DNA from: Clostridia bacterium
GTDB taxonomy: Bacteria; Bacillota; Clostridia; Oscillospirales; CAG-272
Direction of reading: 5' to 3'
Assembly (NCBI GenBank): GCA_017648425.1
Contig: JAGCJD010000046.1
Location: forward strand, 1-5,569
Length of the DNA: 5,569 nt
Shown here: positions 1-5,549 of the stretch, piece by piece
How the letters are laid out: the number at the start of each line of letters is the position of its first letter
Numbering within the stretch: position 1 is the stretch's first letter
Made by a program: the position numbers and the translations under genes
Notes under the pieces: model-generated
What the model saw: only the letters and a program-made list of their open reading frames with translations
Database searches by the model: none
What the model was told of the DNA's origin: nothing

Positions 1-72
1 TAGGCGTTCTTCGTATGCCTTTTTTAGAACTTCGTTTTGTGCAATGATGCGTTTTTTGTTAAATAACACCAT
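1..72 (-). CDS. 5' end of a leftward hypothetical gene, cut by the window edge
   Basis: On the minus strand an ATG at 72-70 opens a frame that stays open for all 24 codons to base 1. The peptide begins MVLFNKKRIIAQNEVLKKAY and is rich in Lys, Glu and Leu, as expected for a helical, possibly coiled-coil, N-terminus. An in-frame TGA two codons upstream (78-76) fixes ATG or the following GTG as the first possible start. No Shine-Dalgarno sequence is visible before it. A TATAAT on the minus strand (83-78) lies so close that the transcript could begin almost at the ATG. The family cannot be recognised from 24 residues. The alternative is that this is non-coding; the amino-acid make-up makes a real gene somewhat more likely than not. 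Confidence 0.45.
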   Translation of the reverse strand, partial: MVLFNKKRIIAQNEVLKKAYEERL

Positions 73-144
73 TTTTCATTATATAAATACAGCAAATTGA
101 GCTAAATTTTGTAAATAAATTACTAACAACACAAGTGTGCTTAC

Positions 145-222
145 AAGCGTTTTTTGCGGTTTTTGTGGTGTTTTTTTTAATGTTTATAAGCGTTTTGCTT
201 GTTTTTGTGATGTTTTGTTTTT
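145..222. repeat. Imperfect T-rich direct repeat, two copies
   Basis: Two copies start with AAGCGTTTT at 145 and 188, a period of 43 bases. Each continues through a G-containing T run (TTTTTGTGGTG in the first, TTTTTGTGATG in the second) and ends in more T residues. The copies differ by a two-base length change in the first T run and a few substitutions. The repeat lies upstream of the promoter at 329-357. It may be a slippage-derived duplication, an AT-rich bent segment or an upstream binding site; the sequence alone does not decide. Confidence 0.55.
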
Positions 223-299
223 TATTTTGTGATTAAATATACAATGAGATATCAAAAAATCTCCCCTGCATATCGAACGCTGTCGCAAAACTCTTTCTC

Positions 300-333
300 G
301 TCAAGGCTCAAAATGTTTGCGCAAGCCCTTGAC
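300..333. promoter_or_regulatory. Inverted repeat overlapping the -35 box
   Basis: GTCAAGG at 300-306 is the exact reverse complement of CCTTGAC at 327-333, and two further pairs follow inside if one C (326) is bulged. The right arm contains most of the -35 box TTGACT. A second small palindrome, TTGCGCAA (317-324), lies in the spacer and partly overlaps the inner pairs. A dyad placed on a -35 box is a common layout for a repressor operator, but no known operator consensus was recognised. It could also be chance or a hairpin of another transcript. Confidence 0.35.
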
Positions 334-357
334 TTAAAAGATAAAAAGTTGTATAAT
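329..357 (+). promoter_or_regulatory. Sigma-A type promoter of the giant gene
   Basis: The -35 box TTGACT (329-334, five of six consensus bases) and the -10 box TATAAT (352-357, perfect) are separated by exactly 17 bases. Transcription would start near 364-366, leaving a leader of about 58 bases before the ATG at 423. The match suggests strong vegetative expression unless it is held down by a regulator, and the inverted repeat on the -35 box makes that possible. Confidence 0.88.
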
Positions 358-376
358 TAATATGTAGCTTTATTTG

Positions 377-398
377 TTGCGGAGCATTGCATCCGCAA
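377..398 (+). other. Leader hairpin in the 5' untranslated region
   Basis: TTGCGGA (377-383) pairs completely with TCCGCAA (392-398) around an eight-base loop. It ends nine bases before the ribosome binding site and so does not mask it. It may stabilise the 5' end of the mRNA. It also encloses the upstream TTG codon at 387, which argues against that codon as the start. Confidence 0.45.
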
Positions 399-406
399 AT
401 AAACAT

Positions 407-415
407 AGAAGGTGG
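407..415 (+). promoter_or_regulatory. Ribosome binding site that decides the start at 423
   Basis: AGAAGGTGG resembles the anti-Shine-Dalgarno complement and lies seven bases before the ATG at 423. The only in-frame alternative, TTG at 387, would add 12 residues that do not look like a signal peptide; its nearest purine stretch (GGAG, 381-384) is only two bases away and sits in a hairpin. The ATG at 423 also puts the Lys/Arg-rich start of the signal peptide at the N-terminus. Confidence 0.9.
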
Positions 416-422
416 TAAATTT

Positions 423-512
423 ATGAGATCTATCAAGAACAATTTCAAAGGTATCATAGCGTTATTTATGACGCTCGTAATGCTCGCAGGCGCTTGCCTG
501 CCCGTAGCGGCG
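423..512 (+). other. Signal peptide coding segment
   Basis: Residues 1-30 show Arg2, Lys5 and Lys9, a hydrophobic core from Gly10 to about Leu21, and a Val-Ala-Ala site at 28-30 for signal peptidase I. Cys25 follows Leu-Ala-Gly-Ala, but Ala at -3 departs from the usual lipobox, so a lipoprotein is less likely. This supports export of the following residues. Confidence 0.85.
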
Positions 513-3500
513 TTTTCAATAACGCATTACGATGCGCCAGATAGCGCAGAGCCTTGCTATTCCATCGTTTACGATGACGGAAAGCTTAAGGTTCAGATCA
601 ACGCTGAGATAATCTATAATGTCCTTAAAGACAAAAAGCTGACCAAGGAAGAGCTCAAAGCATTTTTACCCGAGGATATACTTGAAGCTGTTGAAAGCAA
701 CGCTACTCAGGAAGAGCTTATCGCCCTCGTTTCACAATACATCACCCCGGAGGATATCGTAGAAATTATAAGCGATATGCCCACGGAGCTTGCAGAGGAA
801 TACCTCAGCCTTGAAATTTTGGAAAAGCTCGTGTCGCTCTCCGATCTTTTGTCGGCAATTCCCATGGACGATATAATTTCCGCGGCTAATGCCGAGGATC
901 TCGAGCAGCTTGTATTGGCACCCGGCGTTTTTGAGCTTCTTTTCAATGACGACCTTGTCAAGATCCTTTCGGATGATAACGCCTATATAACCACCCTTCT
1001 CGACACCAGAGGTCTTGCCGAGGATGTGTCAAAGGACGCTGCTCTTAAAAAACAGGTCATAGACCTTCTTAATGATCAAAAAATAGACGATATTCTGGCA
1101 GACAAGGAAATAAAAGCAAGGCTTTATACCTACCTCTTGTCAGCATCGATAGGCAAAAGCATATTGACTGATAAGGATGAGCTCGAAAAAATCGTCAATG
1201 TTTTGCTTGATTACAAGATAGACGATGACGATTCTGACGAGGAAAAGGAAAAGAAGCAGCAAAGACAGGAAAATATCGATAGCTTCTTTACCTCCCCAAT
1301 AGTTGAAGATCAGCTTATTACGGCAGAAAATATCCTTTCGCAGGAGCTGATAACACTTCTCATTACAAACCACATTGTTGACCACGACACGATCAATGCG
1401 GCATTCACCGATGCGGAAATAATGTCACTTTTGACAGCAAACGGCGGAATATCTGCTCTCATAAAGAATCTGCTTACCGCTAACAACAGCAACGCGTTTA
1501 TTGAAAATGTGCTGAACTCCGAGATCCCCGAAGAGATAGTCAACGAGATAAGCGAGATCCCCGAGATAAAGACAATAGTTGAGAACGCAGTTCTTTCCGG
1601 AGAATTCATGCCCACAGATCCCTCAAACCCTCAGTGGGCAGAGATAATGAACGACCAAGATCTGAAGGCAAGCATAATTGCCCAGATAAAAACAGAGGAA
1701 ACCTCCGAGAAAATAGCAAGCATCTTCAATAGCTATCTGTCAAACGAAAGCTTCTCATACAACATAAAGGGCTTTATCGATGTAGTCAGCCACAATAATG
1801 ATACCGAGTTTATGAACATTCTGGTCAACTACATTGATTTTGAAAAGACATACAAGCTTTTGGACGATGATCACAGCAAATTCGAGCTTATCCTTTCCAA
1901 AATAGGCGACCACAAAGAGGTGCTCCACCTGCTGGACGCAAAAACTCTTCATGACATCGTAGTAAACAATAAAAACACTCTGTTTGCCAACGAAGCCGTC
2001 ATAAACGAGTTCGTAGCTATATTCGATCCTCTTGAGGACCCAGATATGCTTGCAGCTCTCGGCGGATACAGAGGAATACTTTACAGACACTGCGACCTTG
2101 TTACTATAATCAAAACAGTCATTACCTATAAAAATCTGTTTACAATAGTCAACGCGTTCGATGTAGTCAATGCAATAGGTATAAAAAAGGCTTTTGAGTA
2201 CACCTCTGTAAAAGAAATCGTAACCGTAGCAGGTGGCGCTGACGCCGTTATCGCGCTCTATGATAACGCAACGCTTACCGAAATCGTCAACACCATCGGA
2301 ATAAAGGAGCTTGCAAAATTTGCAAACAGAAACAAGCTCTGGGAAGCAATAGATCTGCCCGCCACCATTTCGGACATCGTCAAGATAATTAACGAAAAGG
2401 GGAATTTGGACGGATTTAAAGAAGCTCTCCTATATACGACAACACAGATACTTGCAAACCGAATAAAGACAATAACTATTGCAAACGCAACAACACCTGT
2501 TTTTTCAAGACAGTTTAACCTGAATGCCCTTATTGAGGGACTTCTCTCAATCATACCCATCTCAGACGAAGGCAAGCTTGACTTTGTCGCAGCGCTTGAA
2601 AACGGACTTTCAACCTCGCTGTCCATAGTTCTTACAGATACAGACGAGACAGGAAACAACATCTCCTATGATTACGAGCTTGAAATTTCCTTTATCGGCG
2701 ATACAAGCGGCTTTGAGCGCATACTCAATAAGCTCAATGACTATGTTGAGATCACCGTTGATACACAGACAGACGAAAATGGAATGCTCTCAGATCTGGG
2801 ACTTAGACTTGATGCGACCGTGCCCAAAGCATTCTCAGCAGTCTATGCGCAGCTTTTGAACGGGGAGATTGAGAAAGTTCCCACTGAGCTCCGCAAATTG
2901 CTCATAAATATCCCGAGCATGACGCCCTCCGATGCGGCAAACACAATAAAGAACATGTCCGAGGAACAGAAAAACGAGCTTTTCAACGCAGTAACCAACA
3001 GCATAGAAAAGATAAAGGAAAAATTATATTCTGCTCTTCCCGAGCAAATAAACAATCTCACAGACCGCAAGTTCTTTGACGATTCTCTTGATAAGGTAGA
3101 AGCTATCTTTGATAAGCTTTCAAAAACCTCTTTCAAAAACTCCTCTATCGCTTCCATTTACGAAAGTAATGGAAATATGTTCAGCATAAGCGCAGGAAAA
3201 GCAATAAACCTCCGTGAATTTATCGCAAATACAGCGTCCATTCCCGACGAGCTGTCGGCATGGGTAGCAAGCGCCAATCTCAATGTCACGCTGAACGCGA
3301 AGGTCAAAGTAAACGGACTGTATGTTTTCAAAATAACCGATGAAAACGGAAACGATAAAACACTTCTCGTGCCCGAAGGAACAAAAATAAACGCTATCGA
3401 GGAGCTTACGGATATCAACATAGTTGACGACAACGCCAATGAATATCCGGACAACGCAACCGTTACAGGCAACTCCTCTGCAAATAGTGGCAACAGATAT

Positions 3501-5336
3501 TATGTTCGCTTCCACTACTCAGAAAGACCTATGCGTCGTGGCGCTATGTTCGATAGTGAACTTGGATACGACACACAGATAGTGTTCTACAATCTTGGAG
3601 ATACCGATATAACCGCGCCAGACATTCAATCCGAAGACTGGACAAATAAGCATAACGGATATTCCTACGAATGGGATTTCGGAAGCGATTTCGTTCTCGG
3701 CGAACAGAAGATAACGGATGTTTACTACAAAAAATCAGCAAATAGATATACCGCTTACTTCGAGTGCTATTACTACAATGAAAACAATCAGCTAACGCTT
3801 ATTGATACCACCGAAAGAAAGGTCACCTTCACATTTGGAGATACAAGCGTTTCATATCCTGCAATAACAGGATACCATACGCCGACACCTCTTTCGGGCC
3901 ACGAATACGATCCCGAAAAGTATGAGGATCAGACCATCAAGCTTGTTTATCAAAAAGCAACAACTCCTCCCGTTGAGGAAGACAGAGTAACCATTCTGTT
4001 CACCTATAACGGAAACAGCTACGGTCCGTACGAATTTGAATACGGAATAACCGCGGCAAGCATTCTCACTCAAATAGTCTCCAACCCCACGCTCTATCCG
4101 GATATTGCAGAGCTGTTCAACCAGATGAACGGCTATACCCCGAATATTTCAAGTTATGACGAGCAAGGTAGCACACAGCAAACAGTAGTTTTTGAATTTG
4201 GCGCAAAAATGTTCACCATAACATGGCACATCAATAACCAGATCTATACCGAGTATTGGCAATTTGGAGAAGAGGACACTTATCCGCTCACACACCCATC
4301 AAACATCAGCGCTCGAAAGGGATATACATTGAAATGGGATAAAGTGTTGTCGGAGGAATTGTTTGCAACTCCCGCAAATATTGATGTTTACGGAACATGG
4401 ATAGCAAACAAATATACTATCACCTTTGTCGGATATGACGCTAACGCGCCCATAATCGTTACATGGGAGTACGACACAGCCCTCACCCCGCCGAGCGTTC
4501 CATATAAGTATGGACATGACGGAGCATGGGAAGAATACACTCTCACCGACAGCGACATAACAGTAAACGCTATCTATACGCTCCATGTTTACAAGGCAAA
4601 GTTCTTAGCTGACGGAAGGCTTGTCGCAACAGTAGATTTCACCATAAACGATAAGAGCATTTCCGCGCCTCTCGTTCCCACAAAGGCAGGATATAACGGC
4701 GTATGGGAAAAGTATTCGCTCACAGACAGTGACATAACCATAAACGCTATTTATACCCCCTACTCAACCATAGACGACGGCAAAGAGCCTGATGAGAAGG
4801 ATGACGACAAGGACGATATCGCTGTCGCTGTCAAGAAGTGGGGCTGGATAGGACTTATTCTCGTAGCGCTTCTCGTAGGTGGCGGATTGTTCGGATACTT
4901 CAAGATGAGAGATGATGACGAGCCCACACCCGAGCCCGAACCTACACCTATCCCCGAGCCTATTCCCGATCCTGAGCCCGAAGCCGAGCCAATTCAAATA
5001 GTAGATGCTGTTTCCGCAGATCAGGTAGATGATCTTATGAGCGATGACACAGCGCTGACACTTGTCGGAAAGAAGCTCGTAAGAGATTCCGCAGGAGCAA
5101 AGGTCATAGTCAACCTTGATGTTATCAACAAGGTGTTTGAGGCAGGCGATACGGTAAACATCGCAACGCTCAAAGAAAAGAAGATAATTTCTCAAAAGAC
5201 GGCGAAGATAAAGATACTTGCACACGGAAGTATTGAAAAGCCTCTCAATGTAGAAGCAAACGCATTCTCCGTTCAGGCTATCAAGATGATAACCCTCACA
5301 GGAGGAACTGTAACTCTTACCGTAATAGAGGAATGA
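423..5336 (+). CDS. Giant membrane-anchored surface protein with helical repeats, InlB-like repeats and a C-terminal ribosomal L15-like domain
   Basis: The product has 1637 residues, roughly 180 kDa. Residues 1-30 form a signal peptide: basic start, hydrophobic core, likely cut after LPVAA. Residues 57-262 and about 286-680 are strings of short amphipathic helices, split by a charged linker near 263-285; around 580-643 they resolve into units of about 21 residues. Residues 681-1023 mix strands and helices. Residues 1024-1445 are Tyr-rich beta modules, the last two clear InlB B-repeat/Flg_new-like copies. Then come an acidic spacer (1446-1472), one membrane helix (1473-1493), a Pro-Glu linker and a uL15-like domain (1524-1637). 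No LPxTG signal, catalytic motif or canonical lipobox is visible (LAGAC around Cys25 is imperfect). The gene has its own promoter and no close protein-coding partner on the right. Predicted topology is outside for residues 31-1472 and cytoplasmic for the C-terminus. An adhesin or receptor role is an inference; the substrate or partner is unknown. The reading frame is intact. Confidence 0.93.
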   Translation: MRSIKNNFKGIIALFMTLVMLAGACLPVAAFSITHYDAPDSAEPCYSIVYDDGKLKVQINAEIIYNVLKDKKLTKEELKAFLPEDILEAVESNATQEELIALVSQYITPEDIVEIISDMPTELAEEYLSLEILEKLVSLSDLLSAIPMDDIISAANAEDLEQLVLAPGVFELLFNDDLVKILSDDNAYITTLLDTRGLAEDVSKDAALKKQVIDLLNDQKIDDILADKEIKARLYTYLLSASIGKSILTDKDELEKIVNVLLDYKIDDDDSDEEKEKKQQRQENIDSFFTSPIVEDQLITAENILSQELITLLITNHIVDHDTINAAFTDAEIMSLLTANGGISALIKNLLTANNSNAFIENVLNSEIPEEIVNEISEIPEIKTIVENAVLSGEFMPTDPSNPQWAEIMNDQDLKASIIAQIKTEETSEKIASIFNSYLSNESFSYNIKGFIDVVSHNNDTEFMNILVNYIDFEKTYKLLDDDHSKFELILSKIGDHKEVLHLLDAKTLHDIVVNNKNTLFANEAVINEFVAIFDPLEDPDMLAALGGYRGILYRHCDLVTIIKTVITYKNLFTIVNAFDVVNAIGIKKAFEYTSVKEIVTVAGGADAVIALYDNATLTEIVNTIGIKELAKFANRNKLWEAIDLPATISDIVKIINEKGNLDGFKEALLYTTTQILANRIKTITIANATTPVFSRQFNLNALIEGLLSIIPISDEGKLDFVAALENGLSTSLSIVLTDTDETGNNISYDYELEISFIGDTSGFERILNKLNDYVEITVDTQTDENGMLSDLGLRLDATVPKAFSAVYAQLLNGEIEKVPTELRKLLINIPSMTPSDAANTIKNMSEEQKNELFNAVTNSIEKIKEKLYSALPEQINNLTDRKFFDDSLDKVEAIFDKLSKTSFKNSSIASIYESNGNMFSISAGKAINLREFIANTASIPDELSAWVASANLNVTLNAKVKVNGLYVFKITDENGNDKTLLVPEGTKINAIEELTDINIVDDNANEYPDNATVTGNSSANSGNRYYVRFHYSERPMRRGAMFDSELGYDTQIVFYNLGDTDITAPDIQSEDWTNKHNGYSYEWDFGSDFVLGEQKITDVYYKKSANRYTAYFECYYYNENNQLTLIDTTERKVTFTFGDTSVSYPAITGYHTPTPLSGHEYDPEKYEDQTIKLVYQKATTPPVEEDRVTILFTYNGNSYGPYEFEYGITAASILTQIVSNPTLYPDIAELFNQMNGYTPNISSYDEQGSTQQTVVFEFGAKMFTITWHINNQIYTEYWQFGEEDTYPLTHPSNISARKGYTLKWDKVLSEELFATPANIDVYGTWIANKYTITFVGYDANAPIIVTWEYDTALTPPSVPYKYGHDGAWEEYTLTDSDITVNAIYTLHVYKAKFLADGRLVATVDFTINDKSISAPLVPTKAGYNGVWEKYSLTDSDITINAIYTPYSTIDDGKEPDEKDDDKDDIAVAVKKWGWIGLILVALLVGGGLFGYFKMRDDDEPTPEPEPTPIPEPIPDPEPEAEPIQIVDAVSADQVDDLMSDDTALTLVGKKLVRDSAGAKVIVNLDVINKVFEAGDTVNIATLKEKKIISQKTAKIKILAHGSIEKPLNVEANAFSVQAIKMITLTGGTVTLTVIEE
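2160..2351 (+). repeat. Helical repeat units in the N-terminal solenoid
   Basis: VNAIGIKKAFEY (residues 582-593) recurs 40 residues later as VNTIGIKELAKF (622-633). Between them lies a unit starting VTVAGGADAV that fits the same length, giving consecutive modules of about 21-22 residues (579-599, 600-621, 622-643), each ending in Glu-Ile or Glu-Ala-Ile. Similar but more worn patterns of paired short helices run through residues 57-680. The pattern suggests a stacked-helix solenoid built by duplication; the named repeat family was not identified. Confidence 0.55.
4212..4757 (+). repeat. InlB B-repeat/Flg_new-like beta modules next to the membrane
   Basis: Three modules cover residues 1264-1326, 1331-1386 and 1390-1445. 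They show the family pattern: a strand with alternating hydrophobics (FTITW, YTITF, YKAKF), a Pro-Gly-Tyr type turn, a Trp (W1326 in GTW, and GAWEEY or GVWEKY), and an end strand such as INAIYT. The last two copies are close relatives: 4521-4580 and 4698-4757 agree at 47 of 60 bases by hand count, with a period of 59 residues. Such repeats are known as stalks or ligand-binding modules on Gram-positive surface proteins, which fits their place just outside the membrane. Confidence 0.75.
4839..4991 (+). other. Transmembrane helix followed by a Pro-Glu linker
   Basis: Residues 1473-1493 (from WGWIGLILVALL to GYF) form one uninterrupted hydrophobic segment. It is preceded by an Asp/Lys/Glu-rich spacer ending in Lys-Lys and followed by Lys-Met-Arg and an Asp cluster. 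Residues 1499-1523 are a Pro-Glu/Pro-Asp-rich stretch, probably an extended spacer. There is no sortase motif before the helix, and more than 110 residues follow it, so this is a membrane anchor within the chain rather than a wall-sorting tail. Confidence 0.88.
4992..5333 (+). other. C-terminal ribosomal protein uL15-like domain of the giant protein
   Basis: Residues 1561-1637 follow the C-terminal half of bacterial uL15: a start VNLDVINKVFEAGD, then VNIATLKEKKII, the strand KIKILAHG, the KPLNVEANAFS segment, a helix, and a final GGTVTL strand. In uL15 the same order reads as an F-x-x-G-x-x-V segment, LK-x-x-G-x-I, VK-x-L-x-x-G, a T-V-x-A-x-x-F/V-S/T stretch and an A-x-x-GG end. Residues 1524-1560 contain SADQVDDLMSDD and are not part of classical L15. 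The core has about nine Lys and no Arg against about eight acidic residues, so it is near neutral, unlike the very basic ribosomal protein, and the Gly-rich RNA-binding N-terminal tail of L15 is absent. From memory, automatic annotation calls related clostridial proteins uL15 family ribosomal protein; this was not checked. Confidence 0.82.
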
Positions 5337-5347
5337 TCCCCAAAAAA

Positions 5348-5377
5348 GCAGACGCCGTAAATCATTACGGCGTCTGC
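5348..5377 (-). terminator. Perfect 13-bp hairpin with a U tract only on the minus strand
   Basis: GCAGACGCCGTAA (5348-5360) pairs fully with TTACGGCGTCTGC (5365-5377) around a four-base loop. On the minus strand six T residues (5347-5342) follow the stem at once, the classic form of an intrinsic terminator for leftward transcription. On the plus strand AAAAATATATCT follows, so termination of the giant gene here would lack a U tract. It may still protect the mRNA 3' end or act weakly. It starts 11 bases after the stop codon of the giant gene. Confidence 0.7.
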
Positions 5378-5387
5378 AAAAATATAT

Positions 5388-5464
5388 CTACCCGTGGCAC
5401 AGCTGGATCGCGCGCAAGCCTCCGACTATTGAGGCCGCAGGTTCGAATCCTGTCGGGTAGGCCA
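5388..5464 (+). tRNA. tRNA-Arg(CCG)-like gene with encoded CCA, possibly degenerate
   Basis: The 77 bases fold in cloverleaf order. The acceptor stem CTACCCG/CGGGTAG (5388-5394, 5454-5460) is perfect; the D arm has GG at 5405-5406; the T arm GCAGG-TTCGAAT-CCTGT (5437-5453) is intact with one G-T pair. The discriminator is G and CCA (5462-5464) is encoded. The anticodon loop CTCCGAC (5420-5426) gives CCG, which reads the Arg codon CGG, and the A in the D loop (5407) fits the Arg identity base A20. Odd points: the two anticodon-stem pairs next to the loop are mismatched (G5418/A5428, C5419/T5427), the D stem has an A/C mismatch (5399/5413), and position 21 is C instead of A. It may be a divergent working gene or a pseudo-tRNA. 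It starts ten bases after the hairpin at 5348-5377 and is followed by its own terminator. Confidence 0.8.
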
Positions 5465-5466
5465 AA

Positions 5467-5509
5467 CATAAAAGGATACAGCAAGGCTGTGTCCTTTTAT
5501 GTTTCTCTT
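5467..5509 (+). terminator. Intrinsic terminator after the tRNA
   Basis: CATAAAAGGATACAGC (5467-5482) pairs with GCTGTGTCCTTTTATG (5486-5501) over 16 pairs with one T-G wobble and a three-base loop. The T-rich run TTTCTCTT follows at 5502-5509. The GC-rich tip, AT-rich base and T-rich tail, two bases after the CCA of the tRNA, fit a factor-independent terminator for the rightward transcript. Confidence 0.85.
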
Positions 5510-5530
5510 ATCTCAATGATTCAAAACCTC

Positions 5531-5549
5531 TCAATTTCGCAGAAATTGA
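5531..5549. repeat. Small palindrome at the right edge
   Basis: TCAATTTC (5531-5538) and GAAATTGA (5542-5549) are exact inverted arms around GCA. The following bases, ATGCATTGCGTAAGC, look like the first half of another such unit, but the window ends. It may belong to a family of short dispersed palindromic repeats, or be a hairpin near a gene beyond the edge. No gene is seen in 5510-5569. Confidence 0.45.

Larger units (their letters stand above)
73..422. other. Intergenic region between divergent genes
   Basis: These 350 bases hold no convincing gene. The left two thirds (about 100-240) are very AT-rich, with long T runs on the plus strand and an imperfect direct repeat. The right third is less biased and carries an inverted repeat, the promoter of the giant gene, a short leader hairpin and the ribosome binding site. 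If the leftward gene at 1-72 is real, the region separates two divergent genes and would contain both control regions. No tRNA, riboswitch core or other structured RNA was recognised here. Confidence 0.7.

Noticed and set aside
145..222. CRISPR array or start of one
   Set aside because: There are only two imperfect T-rich copies, with no conserved repeat boundaries and no unique spacer of typical length.
387..422. Upstream TTG start for the giant gene
   Set aside because: The codon lies inside a leader hairpin, has purines only two bases before it, and would put 12 non-signal-like residues in front of a normal signal peptide. The ATG at 423 has a good ribosome binding site.
483..506. Lipoprotein signal at Cys25
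   Set aside because: The residue at -3 is Ala instead of Leu, Val or Ile, and a better signal peptidase I site (Val-Ala-Ala, 28-30) follows.
707..5225. Minus-strand open frames of 65-153 codons inside the giant gene
   Set aside because: They are antisense shadows of an intact coding frame, with Ser-, Ile- and Cys-rich low-quality peptides and no recognisable domains.
4992..5333. A separate rplO gene or a fused true ribosomal protein
   Set aside because: The domain has no start or ribosome binding site of its own, lacks the N-terminal half of L15, and is near neutral in charge. The frame is continuous with the membrane protein.
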